Below are positions 22,656-31,772 of a DNA stretch of 33,017 nucleotides, in pieces. Positions within the stretch are counted from its first letter, which is position 1, and the number at the start of each line of letters is the position of its first letter. The notes under the pieces are model-generated. The model was given only the letters and a program-made list of their open reading frames with translations, made no database searches and had not been told where the DNA came from. This stretch comes from Intrasporangium_A sp039812505. GTDB taxonomy: Bacteria > Actinomycetota > Actinomycetes > Actinomycetales > Dermatophilaceae. The position numbers and the translations under genes were made by a program. The stretch is taken from positions 1 through 33,017 of the forward strand of contig NZ_JBDIAQ010000026.1 of NCBI RefSeq assembly GCF_039812505.1, written 5' to 3'.

Positions 22656-23096
22656 TCAGGACCCTTGCGTCCCGGCCGTGCCGATCGGGGCCGGGGCGTG
22701 GATGCCCCAGGCCCGGTCCTCGCGGTGCTCGCCGGCGGTGCACCCGGTCCGGGCGACGGCGTCGGTCAGGATGCGCTTGACGTCATACAGGGCGCGGATG
22801 AACTCGACTCCCGCGGTCGGGGCGGCGCTGTCGGCGTAGCAGCCACGTTCGTGGTCGCGCAGCGCGGACAGCACCTCCACCAGGGGCGGGTGCCGGTCCC
22901 AGCACGGCGGGATGACCCGCGCGTCCAGGCCGAACCGGCCGGTCAGGTGCCGCACCCACTCGCGCAGCACCGCCAAAGCAGTGTCCCTCTCCCGGGTGGT
23001 CAGCGACGGCCAGTGCAGTGGGCCACGCAGCTGCCCGAACCCGCGCCCGAACGCTGGATCGTCGGCACCGGCGGCGCGGTCAGCCGGTGTGGGCAC
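22656..23096 (-). CDS. DUF4913 family protein
   Basis: The protein of 146 residues matches my memory of DUF4913, a family found on actinobacterial plasmids and integrative elements. It contains LHWPSLTTRERDTALAVLRE, WVRHLTGRFGLD, PPCWDRHPPLVEVLSALRDH, then GVEFIRALYDV and ARTGCTAGEH. No catalytic function is known. The GTG at 23096 overlaps the 3' end of the coupling-protein gene by 17 nt; the longer open frame upstream is only a shadow of that gene. Overlap with the coupling protein suggests a role in transfer. Confidence 0.75.
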   Translation of the reverse strand: MPTPADRAAGADDPAFGRGFGQLRGPLHWPSLTTRERDTALAVLREWVRHLTGRFGLDARVIPPCWDRHPPLVEVLSALRDHERGCYADSAAPTAGVEFIRALYDVKRILTDAVARTGCTAGEHREDRAWGIHAPAPIGTAGTQGS

Positions 23097-24831
23097 GCCG
23101 AATCGTCTCCTCCGTGTCGGTGCGGGCCTGCTGCAGGGTTGCCGCGTTGTTGCGTGCGGTCCACGGCCGCAAGGTGAGGGCGATCGGTGGGGCCTCACGC
23201 AGCAGCAGCACGCCGGTGCCGAACGGCAGGGTGCGCAGCGCAGCCGGGTCCAGGATCGGGGTCTCGATGGTCGAGGTGGAGGTGGTGTGGTGCCCGTGCT
23301 CACCGATGGTGGAGGTGTGGACCGGTTCACGGGTGGTGCCGATCAGCCGGGACAGCTCGTCCAGGTCGCGGGTGCTGCTGCCGCCGCCGAGGATGACCTT
23401 GTCGATCGCTGCGTCCCAGATCGCGGCGGCGGCGTGCTCGCCCCACACGGCGCGGGCCTGGGCCAGCGACTGCAGCACCACCGTGGCGGTGATCCCCGAC
23501 CCGCCGCCGTCGGACATCAGCGACGGCAACGACGGCAGCGGGTAGTTCGCGGCCTCGTCGAGGACCAACGACAGGGGCGGGTCCAGCCGGGCACCGGACC
23601 GGGCCGCCGCCAACGTGCGGGCGGTCTCGAGGATGTCCTCGAGGAACGCGCCGACCAGGCCCGCGGTCGCGGACGCGCCGGTCGAGGTGCCCAGCAGATA
23701 GATGGTGCCGCCACCGGTGAGGAACTCGTGCGGGTCCAGGTCCTCACCCGGGTCGGGGCTGACCGCGTCGAGGACCTTCGGGTCGGCCAGCGCACTGAAC
23801 GCGATGCCGACCATCGCCCACACCGCGTCCCGCTGCCGCGGGTCGGCGCCGGTCAACGCCTGCAGGGTGTGTTGCCAGCCCGGTGCTGCGCCTGGGTGGC
23901 CGGTGAGGACGTCGACCGCCTCGCTCGCCGTGACCGCAGACATGGACCATCGGTACAGGTCCAGCGGGCTCGCGCCGCCGAGGGCGGCCGCGTGCAGCAG
24001 CGCCCGGACGGCCTGCTCGGCGGAGGCCTGCCAGAACGTGGCGTCGGTGGTGCCATGCGCCGCCCCCGCGGTCAGCGCCTTGGCGCGGACCATCGCCACG
24101 TGCGGATCCTGACAGCCGCGGATCGGTGACCAGCGCGCCGCCGACGGCACGCCCGGGGCCAGGTGCTGCGGGTCGAACACCGCGACCGGCCCCTTGCCCT
24201 GGCGCGTGGCCAGGGTGGTGGTCAGGTTGTCCGGGCGGGTGCTCGTGGTCACCACCGGCCCGGGCGCGTCCAGGATCGCTGGGATCACCAGGTGCAGGCC
24301 CTTGCCCGAGCGGGGCGGGCCGAGGACCAGCGTCGAGTCCTCCACCGTGGCGTAGCAGGCGACACCCCGACTCGCCCCGAGCCGGAAGCCCAGGTCACCG
24401 ATCGTCGCCTTGTCCAGTGAGGGGCGCAGCTGCCGGCCACGGCGCAGAACCCGGCGGGCCCCCGCGGCACGCCGGACGTCGCTGCGCCCGGCGACCCCCG
24501 GACGGTCCACCGCCTGGTGGGCCGTCGAGCTCCCGGCCGACCGCCGGAAGAGGAGGGCGCCCGCGGCGGCAGCTGCGAGCAGCACGACGAACACGACCCA
24601 GAACAGACACGTCGGGCCGATCGACGTGCCCCACGCGACGTTTGGGTGCAGCGGGTCCGTCAGCAGACGCAGCACCGCCGCCAGCGAGAACGGCGGCGGT
24701 TTGCCGCCGGTCAGGAAGGCCGCGGCGCACGCAGCGAGCCACGTGAGCCCGCACACCCCACCCGCGCCGAGAACGACCCCGGCGAACAACACATCGTTGG
24801 AATGGAAGACTTGACGAGGAACAGATGCCAT
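23080..24831 (-). CDS. Type IV secretion coupling protein (VirD4/TraG-like)
   Basis: The inner-membrane ATPase of 583 residues brings relaxase-bound DNA to the transfer channel. Two membrane segments lie at about 14-40 and 76-95. Walker A GPPRSGKG is at 171-178 and Walker B SLVLDEAAN at 421-429. LVIPAILDAPGPVVTTSTRP and VAVFDPQ are typical of TraG/VirD4 proteins. The region after 430 (GGSGITATVVLQSLAQARAV) fits the TraM-recognition part. The ATG at 24831 has no clear Shine-Dalgarno sequence. A DUF4913 gene overlaps its end. AIPR cargo separates it from the VirB4-type gene. Confidence 0.93.
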   Translation of the reverse strand: MASVPRQVFHSNDVLFAGVVLGAGGVCGLTWLAACAAAFLTGGKPPPFSLAAVLRLLTDPLHPNVAWGTSIGPTCLFWVVFVVLLAAAAAGALLFRRSAGSSTAHQAVDRPGVAGRSDVRRAAGARRVLRRGRQLRPSLDKATIGDLGFRLGASRGVACYATVEDSTLVLGPPRSGKGLHLVIPAILDAPGPVVTTSTRPDNLTTTLATRQGKGPVAVFDPQHLAPGVPSAARWSPIRGCQDPHVAMVRAKALTAGAAHGTTDATFWQASAEQAVRALLHAAALGGASPLDLYRWSMSAVTASEAVDVLTGHPGAAPGWQHTLQALTGADPRQRDAVWAMVGIAFSALADPKVLDAVSPDPGEDLDPHEFLTGGGTIYLLGTSTGASATAGLVGAFLEDILETARTLAAARSGARLDPPLSLVLDEAANYPLPSLPSLMSDGGGSGITATVVLQSLAQARAVWGEHAAAAIWDAAIDKVILGGGSSTRDLDELSRLIGTTREPVHTSTIGEHGHHTTSTSTIETPILDPAALRTLPFGTGVLLLREAPPIALTLRPWTARNNAATLQQARTDTEETIRRAHTG

Positions 24832-25219
24832 GAGTGGTACACGTCAACGACGGGGCACTCCCCGTCCTCCCCGTGGTGATCCCGCTCGGGCATCTCACAG
24901 GTTTGACGCACACGCGGGAAGCGGCCACGTGACCCGTGTCACCCCGTGCCACCTGCCTGGGACGCCGCCCCGGCGAGGCCGACGTCGCCTGCGACCATCA
25001 ACACTGAGGAGCGTCGACGCCCCTTGGTCCACGCTCATTTCGCCCATAATGACGCCGTCGCGACAAGCGCCGAAGCGGTGAAGGGCGGACCGTGCGCCGG
25101 GCGTGACGCCGCGGCCGCGAGCAGCACCGATAGCGAGGACCCCTGCTCCTCGCCGACGAGGACCCCGCGACTGCGGCGGCGGCCAGGATGCCCGGGGTGG
25201 GCGCACCGACCGCGGCAGG
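24832..25219. other. 388-bp gap without a recognised gene
   Basis: The stretch lies between the coupling-protein start and the AIPR stop. I see no convincing ORF, RNA gene or strong hairpin; the short frames here have no ribosome-binding sites or known motifs. It must hold the promoter of the coupling-protein operon. With the gap at 27074-27483 it brackets the AIPR gene. Confidence 0.5.
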
Positions 25220-27019
25220 TCAGGGCTTCGCCGCGGATGCCGACTCCTCGGTCGCCGCCGCCAGCTCGTCGAACGGGGCAGGGTTAGCGGAACGAGCGGC
25301 CTCCAACATGGCGCTGAAGTCCTCCAGGGCCTTCTTGACCCGGTCCAGGGCCTTGAGACCGCGGTCGGTCGCGGGCATTAGGTGGCTGGAGAACGCCACC
25401 GCGACATCGACGACGGGCTGCCATGCCGACGTCGCTGCCGCGGGCGATAGGTTCTCCTTGAACCGCAAGGCGTAGCGATCCGCAACCGCGACGCCCAGCA
25501 TCGTCTCGATGCACGCGCCGGCCGCGGCCATGAGCAGATAGTTCGACCCTCGGGCGCTGAAGAACGCCGCATGCCGCCTCTGCGCGTCCGTGCGGGAGGT
25601 CTCGGGGATCGCGAGGATCTTCTGCTTGGCCCGCTCGATCGCCTTGAGCAGGCCGTAGGTGTAGACGATGTGCCGAGCGGTCAGCGACTCGCGGAAGACC
25701 CGCGAGTACACCGCATCGTTGTCCCAGATGCTGCGCGTCTCGTTATAGGCCAGGTTCGGCTCGCCGTGGAAGGCCGCGACGGACTGCGCAACCGAGGAGT
25801 CGGGGACGAGCGTCCTCACGCGCTGGATTGCGTCCGTCGCGCCGCCGCGCCGTCCGCCTCGGTAGTCGGCATCCGTGACGTCGGCGAACTCCTTCCGGAG
25901 CCGGTCCTGGACCGCATCCTTGCTGCGGAAGTCGGTCGCCTCCACCTTGTTCTGCGTGTTGTTGTACTTGACGATGTCGCCGAGAACCGTAGTGTTGGTG
26001 CACTTGACGAAGCGCGCCATCACCATCGCGTGCGTCGTCGCGGCCGCTTCGACCTGGTTCAGGCTGCCTAGGGCGCCGGTCGTCTGGCCGCCGTTCACGA
26101 TGCCGACCCCTTCGACCCGTAGCCGCTGGGTCGGCATGCCAGCGTCTTGCAGCTCGTAGTCGTTGACCAGGACCGTGATGCCGTTGTTGAAGATCGCGAA
26201 GTTGTCCGGCTGGGTCTTCGCTGTCTCCTTGATGCCGAAGTTGATGTTTCCGCTGGACCGCACGACTCCGAGGTAGTCCCGAATGTTCGGTGACATGAGC
26301 TTCGTCTTGTGGGCCTCCCAGAGTGCGCGCAGGTCCGCAACCGCCACCGCAGTCGAGAAGGCGCTCCAATCCTGCGTCACGATCTCGAAGCCGCCCGGGA
26401 CGTCGAAGGTGAACTCGTCGGAGACCAGGATGGGCGCCTGCATCCGCGCGTACTCGTCCTCGAGGACGGTCCGACCGATCTCAATGGCGGACACGTCGAC
26501 CTCGATCCCGGGAAAGTCGCGCTTGACGATGCCGTCAGCGGTCTTCAGGGCCTGCTCCAACTCGTCGGCGACGTTCTTCGACTCCTTGCAGTTGTGCACG
26601 TACCAGAGTTGGAGTTCCTGGACCTCGCCGCCATTAAGAGCGTCGCGGACTTCCTCGGCGGCGCCGCGGAGTGTCTCGGGGAGCCCATCGAGCGCGCCCG
26701 TCAGCAGCCAGCTGACGCCCGTGTTGAGGTCGCTGGCTTTGTTGGCCGGTGCCTCGCCCACGTTTGACTTGTTGGACATGTACCCCTGCGCCAGGACGAT
26801 GCGCTGCTTGTCGGCGGAAACAGCGACGAGGTCGCACTTCTTGTCATTGCTGCCATCGGTCAGGCTGTTGGACGCGAACGTGTCGGCGTCGTCAAAGCCG
26901 AGCCTCAACTGGGCGACGAAGAGTAGCAGGGCGTTGTCGCCGTACTTGGTGAGGTCGTCTCGACTTTCGAACGCGGCGTAGCCGGGCGTCCCGTCCGCCT
27001 TCTCGTCCTGCTGTGCCAT
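25220..27019 (-). CDS. AIPR family protein (probable anti-phage cargo)
   Basis: The protein of 599 residues carries the AIPR core, named after abortive phage-infection resistance proteins: DNFAIFNNGITVLV (272-285) and VEGVGIVNGGQTTGALGS (302-319). In many relatives the N-terminus is a PD-(D/E)xK nuclease. Here the matching region has Asp63 in KKCDLVAV and IVLAQGYM, where Tyr80 stands at the place of the usual Lys in QxK, so nuclease activity is doubtful. The ATG at 27019 has GGGGAGGA upstream; the frame extends to 27079 without support. The sequence is visibly less GC-rich than the transfer genes around it, suggesting separate acquisition. Non-coding DNA on both sides also marks it as cargo. 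Confidence 0.88.
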   Translation of the reverse strand: MAQQDEKADGTPGYAAFESRDDLTKYGDNALLLFVAQLRLGFDDADTFASNSLTDGSNDKKCDLVAVSADKQRIVLAQGYMSNKSNVGEAPANKASDLNTGVSWLLTGALDGLPETLRGAAEEVRDALNGGEVQELQLWYVHNCKESKNVADELEQALKTADGIVKRDFPGIEVDVSAIEIGRTVLEDEYARMQAPILVSDEFTFDVPGGFEIVTQDWSAFSTAVAVADLRALWEAHKTKLMSPNIRDYLGVVRSSGNINFGIKETAKTQPDNFAIFNNGITVLVNDYELQDAGMPTQRLRVEGVGIVNGGQTTGALGSLNQVEAAATTHAMVMARFVKCTNTTVLGDIVKYNNTQNKVEATDFRSKDAVQDRLRKEFADVTDADYRGGRRGGATDAIQRVRTLVPDSSVAQSVAAFHGEPNLAYNETRSIWDNDAVYSRVFRESLTARHIVYTYGLLKAIERAKQKILAIPETSRTDAQRRHAAFFSARGSNYLLMAAAGACIETMLGVAVADRYALRFKENLSPAAATSAWQPVVDVAVAFSSHLMPATDRGLKALDRVKKALEDFSAMLEAARSANPAPFDELAAATEESASAAKP

Positions 27020-27036
27020 GACCGCGTCCTCCCCTA

Positions 27037-27073
27037 GCGATGGCGTCGTGGGCAGCACCCTAGCCACCATCGC
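27037..27073 (-). promoter_or_regulatory. Candidate AIPR promoter inside an inverted repeat
   Basis: On the minus strand TAGGGT (27062-27057) fits a -10 element and would give a leader of about 30 nt before the ATG at 27019. It lies within an inverted repeat GCGATGG (27037-27043) / CCATCGC (27067-27073). This may be an operator controlling the potentially toxic gene. Confidence 0.4.
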
Positions 27074-27483
27074 CGACACAGCGGCGGTAAGGCCATCTCG
27101 CGGTCTCGCGGCCTCGTCGGAACCATGGTCGCTGACTTGGCCTATCCCCCGGCCTGCCCACGTCCGCCCGCGTCACTCGTTACCGAGAACCTTCAAGTCG
27201 ACCGGACTGGGCGCCCGTCGAACTGGTACCGCTGGCGTCACGAGACCGTGGACGTCACCAATGCGGAGGTCAGGCTGAACTCGACGATCCTCCATGGGCG
27301 GCCGAGCACCAGCGCGCGGCGCCTTGCGTCATACCGCCGCCTATGACGTCCAACGATGGACTCGTGGCCTCCGCCGACCTGTTCGGGCAGAGCGGAGTAT
27401 CGGGTGGCGGCGAGCGACGTTTCGGGACATCGATTACCGCAGAGCAGCGACACGTCCCGTGCCCTGTAGACCCCTGTAGACCC
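27074..27483. other. 410-bp gap without a recognised gene
   Basis: The stretch lies between the AIPR promoter and the stop of the VirB4-type gene. I find no ORF with a credible start and motif. A tandem direct repeat CCCTGTAGAC occurs at 27462-27471 and 27472-27481, touching the VirB4 stop. No terminator hairpin is obvious. Confidence 0.5.
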
Positions 27484-29025
27484 TCAAGTTCCCGCCGAAA
27501 CCGTCAAATTTTCGTCCAACTTCCGGACTTCCAGCGCCATCCGCTGGTTGGTGTTGAACAGGTCGAGCTCGTTGTCGGTGGCGAGGTGGCGCACGATGAA
27601 GGCGCGTTGGCCCACGTGCCAGAGCCCTTCGCCTTGCCGCAGGTCGGGCAGCTGCGCCTGCTCGGTGCTGGTGAGCCCGAGGCGGCGTGCGGCGCCGGTG
27701 GTTTCGCCTGGTTCTTGCTGGTAGATGATCTTGGTGGCGCAGTCGGCGAGCAGCCCGTTGGCGGTGGCGCGGGTGCTGGAGCTGGCATCGCCGACGGCGT
27801 CGAGGTCGGACAGGCGGTGGATGATCAGCAGGTTCGCGATCCCGTACCCGCGGGAGAGCTTCCACTCCGCCTGCATGCGCGCCAGCAGGGCGGGTTGCCG
27901 GATCAGGCGCCAGGCTTCGTCGTAGATGATCCACCGGGCGCCGGCGTTCGGGTCGGTCAGGGCGGCTTCCATCCAGGCGCTGGCGCAGGTCATGACCATG
28001 GCGGTGAGCTGGTCGGAGCCGTGGATGCGGGACAGGTCGAGGGTGACCATCGGCAGGGACGGCTCGAACGTGACGGTCGAGGGGCCGTCGAACAGGCCGG
28101 CGAGGTCACCGGCGACGAGGCGGCGCAGCGCGTGGGCGAGCTCGCGTCCGTCGCGGGCCAGCTCGGCCGTGTCCTGTCCACCATCCCTGCCCGCACCGCA
28201 GTCCTCGGCGGTGGGGCGCAGCAGCCGGTCGACGACCCGGGGCAGGGTCGGGGTCGGGTCGGCGGTGACGGTGCCGGTCAGGGCGCAGTCAAGCGCAGTG
28301 TGCTCGACCGCGGTCAGGGCCCGTCCGAGCGCGGATTCGGCGAGGGAGCCGAGCAGCGTGCGTCGGCGGGTGGCGACCATCTCGGCCCATTCGTCCTCGG
28401 CGATGCCGGGGTGGCGGGGGCCCGGGTCGAGTGGGTTGAGCCGGTTGCCGGTGCCTGGGCCGAGCGCGATGGTGGCGCCGCCGACGCGGGCGGCGACAGC
28501 GGTCCATTCGCCTTTCGGGTCGCCGGGCACATAGATGCGCCGGCCGAGGGCGATGGAGCGGGTGGCGATCGACTTGGCCAGGCAGGACTTGCCCTTGCCG
28601 ACGGCCCCGGCGAGCAGGCAGTTCGGGTTGGTCAGCACCCCATCCTGGTAGAGCACCCACGGGTCGAAGCAGAACCCGGCCCCGGACCAGGCGTCCTGCC
28701 CGATGAACACGCCGGCCTCCCCAAGCCCGGCCTCGGCGAGGAACGGGTACGCGCCGGCGAGCACGTCGGAGGTGGCCCGGTGGGCGGGCAGCCGCAACCG
28801 TCGCAGCGCCCGCAGCGCCTCGGGTCGGTGCTCCCCGAGCCGCGGCACCAGGGCGGGACGGTCGGCCTTGGTCGTCTCGTCGTTCCCGGCCGCGCCCGGC
28901 CGTTCGCTGCCGTGCGCGGTGAGGGTTCTCGCGGCTGCTCGTAGGGCGCGCCGGTCGCGTCGCCCGGCGCGCCCCTTCGCCGCGGTCGTGTAGAGGAGGC
29001 CGGTGTGGACTCGTGGTGCAGCCAT
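27484..29025 (-). CDS. VirB4/TraE-type secretion ATPase
   Basis: The protein of 513 residues matches the ATPase half of VirB4, which powers pilus assembly and DNA transfer at the inner face of the membrane. Walker A GAVGKGKS is at 140-147, the family segment YVPGDPKGEW at 165-174 and Walker B RWIIYDEAW at 364-372. The late segment IIHRLSDLDAVGD is also typical. About 120 basic residues precede the motor domain, but the full N-terminal domain of classical VirB4 (about 800 residues) is missing. The upstream SCO6880-type protein probably supplies that part. AGGAGGG lies 8 nt before the ATG at 29025. It follows the SCO6880-type gene by 27 bp in the same direction. Confidence 0.92.
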   Translation of the reverse strand: MAAPRVHTGLLYTTAAKGRAGRRDRRALRAAARTLTAHGSERPGAAGNDETTKADRPALVPRLGEHRPEALRALRRLRLPAHRATSDVLAGAYPFLAEAGLGEAGVFIGQDAWSGAGFCFDPWVLYQDGVLTNPNCLLAGAVGKGKSCLAKSIATRSIALGRRIYVPGDPKGEWTAVAARVGGATIALGPGTGNRLNPLDPGPRHPGIAEDEWAEMVATRRRTLLGSLAESALGRALTAVEHTALDCALTGTVTADPTPTLPRVVDRLLRPTAEDCGAGRDGGQDTAELARDGRELAHALRRLVAGDLAGLFDGPSTVTFEPSLPMVTLDLSRIHGSDQLTAMVMTCASAWMEAALTDPNAGARWIIYDEAWRLIRQPALLARMQAEWKLSRGYGIANLLIIHRLSDLDAVGDASSSTRATANGLLADCATKIIYQQEPGETTGAARRLGLTSTEQAQLPDLRQGEGLWHVGQRAFIVRHLATDNELDLFNTNQRMALEVRKLDENLTVSAGT

Positions 29026-29052
29026 CGAAGCTTCCCTCCTGGGGGGTGCTCG

Positions 29053-30492
29053 TCAGTGGATGGGCCGGGCCAGCGGCAGCGCGGCGGCGGTGAACGCGCG
29101 GGCTTGTTGGCCTTGCAGCCGGCGGGTCTCACACCCGCACCCGATGGCGGCGCGTTCGACCTGCGCGATCGCGTCCTCGAGCTGTTCGAGGCTGGCCGCG
29201 GTCAGGGTGATCAGCCCGGTGAACTTCAGGTCGGCGTGTCCGGCCAGCAGGGCCCGTTCCCGATCCAGGACGTCGTCGAGCTCGGCCGCGTCGGCCAGGT
29301 CGGCGATGGCGCCGATCCGGGCGCGTTGCGCGGCGTCGGTGACGTGCTCGACCTTGGCGCGGCGGATGTCGCGGATCGCCTGCCGCGCGGACAGGGGTGT
29401 CGCGGTGATCGACAGGGCCCGGGTGATGCCGGGCTGGAAGATCAGCGCGTGCAGGAAGTCGGCCGGCACGTCGGTGCGGGGCCATTCGCTGACCCACAGC
29501 ACGCACGAGTAGCCGGTGTCGTGCCGGATCCAGTCCCAGTCCTCGTCGATCGCGACCGGCCCCGCGCAGGCCAGCGACCGCCCCTGCCCGCCGCGCGCGG
29601 TCGGGTCGTAGGCGGCCCGGATCGTCGCGGCGAGCGCGCCCGTGTCGAGCCAGCCGACGAGGCGAAGGTCCGCGGCGCGCAGGCTCGCCTCGAGCGAGCC
29701 CATCTCCTGGCGGAGCCGGTCCAGGGACTTGCCGCCGCGCACCCGCAGCCGGCCGGGCGGTGCCTTGACGGCGATCGCGACGAGACTGCGGTGGGTGGCC
29801 GCGGCCGGGGTGTACGTGCGCAGCAGGCACTGGTACTCGTCGGTCGCCCAGGCGGCCTCGTCGGTGGCCGGCTCGACCCGGGACTGGTGCCACCAGCCGA
29901 GGATCCCGTCGCCGGAGTCCGGGCAGACCCGCTCGAGGACCTGCACCCGGACCGCCTGACCGGACGCGGCGAGTCCGGCCAGCACCCGGCTCCACCCGGT
30001 GACCCGGCGCCGCTGCTCCTCGGGGGACAGCAGCAGGTAGGCGGCGTGGTCGACGTGCGCGACCACGGTCAGGGTGGCCTCGTGCGGGTCGTGCACGACC
30101 GCCGCGCCGGTGGTCTCGTCCAGCAGGAATCGCAGCGCTGCACCGTCACCGGGCAGGCCCATCGTCCCGGCCGGGCGGGCCCTGCCCGGGTGGACCCGGT
30201 ACCGGCGCTGCCCGTGCAGGTGCCGTAGCCCGTAGTGGACCGCGGTCGGCAGCAGCTCGACGATCGGCCGCCCGCCGCGCCGCACGAACGCCAACCCGAG
30301 CAGGCCGGCCCAGACCGGCCCGGTGACCGCGAGCCCGCCCAGGCCCGCCACGAACACCGCGATGGTAGCCAGAGCGGCGGCGGCGCCGATGCAGGCGACC
30401 CGGCTGGCCGACAGCCCGAGCAGCAGCCCACGCTGGGACAGCCGCGCGAAACGCACCATCGACGCCCCCGCGGGAGTACCGGTCTGACTCAT
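29053..30492 (-). CDS. SCO6880-family conjugation protein
   Basis: The protein of 479 residues fits the SCO6880 family, found in actinobacterial type IV transfer clusters next to a VirB4-type ATPase. Two membrane segments occupy about residues 20-68 (GLLLGLSASRVACIGAAAAL onward), like PrgI/VirB3-type anchors. A long soluble part follows that resembles the N-terminal domain of VirB4 proteins (RVLAGLAASGQAVRVQVLER, VLWVSEWPRTDVPADFLHAL, TPLSARQAIRDIRRAKVEH). It lacks Walker motifs. Start ATG 30492 overlaps the stop of the VirB6-like gene (ATGA). Reading it together with the next gene as a split VirB3-VirB4 is inference. Confidence 0.82.
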   Translation of the reverse strand: MSQTGTPAGASMVRFARLSQRGLLLGLSASRVACIGAAAALATIAVFVAGLGGLAVTGPVWAGLLGLAFVRRGGRPIVELLPTAVHYGLRHLHGQRRYRVHPGRARPAGTMGLPGDGAALRFLLDETTGAAVVHDPHEATLTVVAHVDHAAYLLLSPEEQRRRVTGWSRVLAGLAASGQAVRVQVLERVCPDSGDGILGWWHQSRVEPATDEAAWATDEYQCLLRTYTPAAATHRSLVAIAVKAPPGRLRVRGGKSLDRLRQEMGSLEASLRAADLRLVGWLDTGALAATIRAAYDPTARGGQGRSLACAGPVAIDEDWDWIRHDTGYSCVLWVSEWPRTDVPADFLHALIFQPGITRALSITATPLSARQAIRDIRRAKVEHVTDAAQRARIGAIADLADAAELDDVLDRERALLAGHADLKFTGLITLTAASLEQLEDAIAQVERAAIGCGCETRRLQGQQARAFTAAALPLARPIH

Positions 30493-31772
30493 GACTCGTC
30501 CTTCCGTTGCGGCCGCGTGAGCCGTTCAGGCGCCCGCGGCGCGGGCGGCGTCGTATGCCGTTCAGCGGGGCTGGCCGCGCCGCCTCCCGTCGCGTCGGTG
30601 ACCGGGGCGTGGGCCGTCTCGGCCGGTGGCATCGTCGGTGTGCCCTGCCCCCCGGGGGCGTTGGCGCCCTGAGGCGGCATCGACACGGCCGGCTTCCACC
30701 CGTTGTCGGTCTTGCCGGGCGGGTGCAGGTTCGGCCCCGCACCGCCACCACCGTTGCCGCCACTGCCTCCACTGCCGCCGCTGGCGAGGGCGGTGCGTGA
30801 CGCGGTGACCCGGGACCCGGCGGCTCCGGCCAGGCCGGTACGCAGGTAGGCGAGCTTCTGCGGCGCGGACACCGCCACGCGCCCGCCCGCGATGGCGTGT
30901 CCGGCGCTCAGGTGGGCGGCATACAGGGAGTCCCCGACGAACACGCACATCCGGATCGCGAGCCACGGCGAGAGCCCACCGAGCAGCAGGATGAGCGCGC
31001 CGACCGCGAGCTGGGTGCCGACCTGGGTGGTTTGGCTGCCGGCGAGCCCGGACCCTTGCATGACCAGGATCCCGGTGACCAGGATCAGCACCAGGATCAG
31101 CTTGGCGGCGATCATCGCGGCCACGAACTCGACCCAGCGGCGCACCCAGGCGCGGGTGATGTCCGCGGTGGCGCCGGCGAACGCGAGCGGGGCCAGCACC
31201 GCGCACACGATCAGCAGCAGCTTGCGCACCATCATCGCGAACCACACGATGACGGTCGCGGCCAGGACCGCGAGGGCGAGCACGAGCATGACGGCCGGGT
31301 TGGCCAGGTTGGTCATGTCCGCGAGCGCGAACAGGGCACCGATCCCGTGTACCGATGTGCCGAGGGTGTGCTGTACGACCGCGTCGGCGAGCTGGTCGAC
31401 CGCGGCCAGCAGGACCCGGGTGACGGCCAGCGCGAACCCGCTGCCCAGGGCCATGATGAACAGGCCCTTCACGGCCCGGCCCAGTCCGCCGGGCTCGCGG
31501 CGCAGCGCGGCGGTGATCAGCTGCAGCACGAACAGGCCGAGGCAGATCACCAGGGCGATCGCGCCGGTGACGGCCAGCTCCTTGCGCAGCCCGGGGGAGG
31601 CCAGATCGACGGTGGTGGCGGTGTCGATCTGCGACCAGAGCCAGCTCGTCGCTGTGGTGGCGGCCTGCCCGAACGCGGTCGCGATCGCCCCGAACGCGCT
31701 CTCGGTGATGGCCCCGGCTGCCGAGGCGATCTGGCAGGCGGGGTTGAGCATGTTGACCCCGGTGCAGCTCAC
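30489..31772 (-). CDS. VirB6/TrbL-like channel protein
   Basis: The protein of 427 residues has about six hydrophobic segments (about 66-88, 101-124, 159-180, 184-203, 218-238 and 255-274), as expected for the polytopic VirB6/TrbL component of a type IV transfer channel. MVRKLLLIVCAVLAPLAFAG and ITRAWVRRWVEFVAAMIAAK are typical segments. The tail after about 340 is Gly/Ser/Pro rich and disordered, with GGSGGSGGNGGGG. I chose GTG at 31772, which overlaps the previous stop (GTGA); the longer frame to 32057 is only a shadow of that gene. Both ends overlap neighbours, so the transfer genes are translationally coupled. Confidence 0.85.
   Translation of the reverse strand: MSCTGVNMLNPACQIASAAGAITESAFGAIATAFGQAATTATSWLWSQIDTATTVDLASPGLRKELAVTGAIALVICLGLFVLQLITAALRREPGGLGRAVKGLFIMALGSGFALAVTRVLLAAVDQLADAVVQHTLGTSVHGIGALFALADMTNLANPAVMLVLALAVLAATVIVWFAMMVRKLLLIVCAVLAPLAFAGATADITRAWVRRWVEFVAAMIAAKLILVLILVTGILVMQGSGLAGSQTTQVGTQLAVGALILLLGGLSPWLAIRMCVFVGDSLYAAHLSAGHAIAGGRVAVSAPQKLAYLRTGLAGAAGSRVTASRTALASGGSGGSGGNGGGGAGPNLHPPGKTDNGWKPAVSMPPQGANAPGGQGTPTMPPAETAHAPVTDATGGGAASPAERHTTPPAPRAPERLTRPQRKDES

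Noticed and set aside
27343..28944. 533-codon plus-strand frame opposite the VirB4-type gene
   Set aside because: The Walker motifs on the minus strand are decisive; the plus frame is repetitive Gly/Gln/Val shadow sequence.
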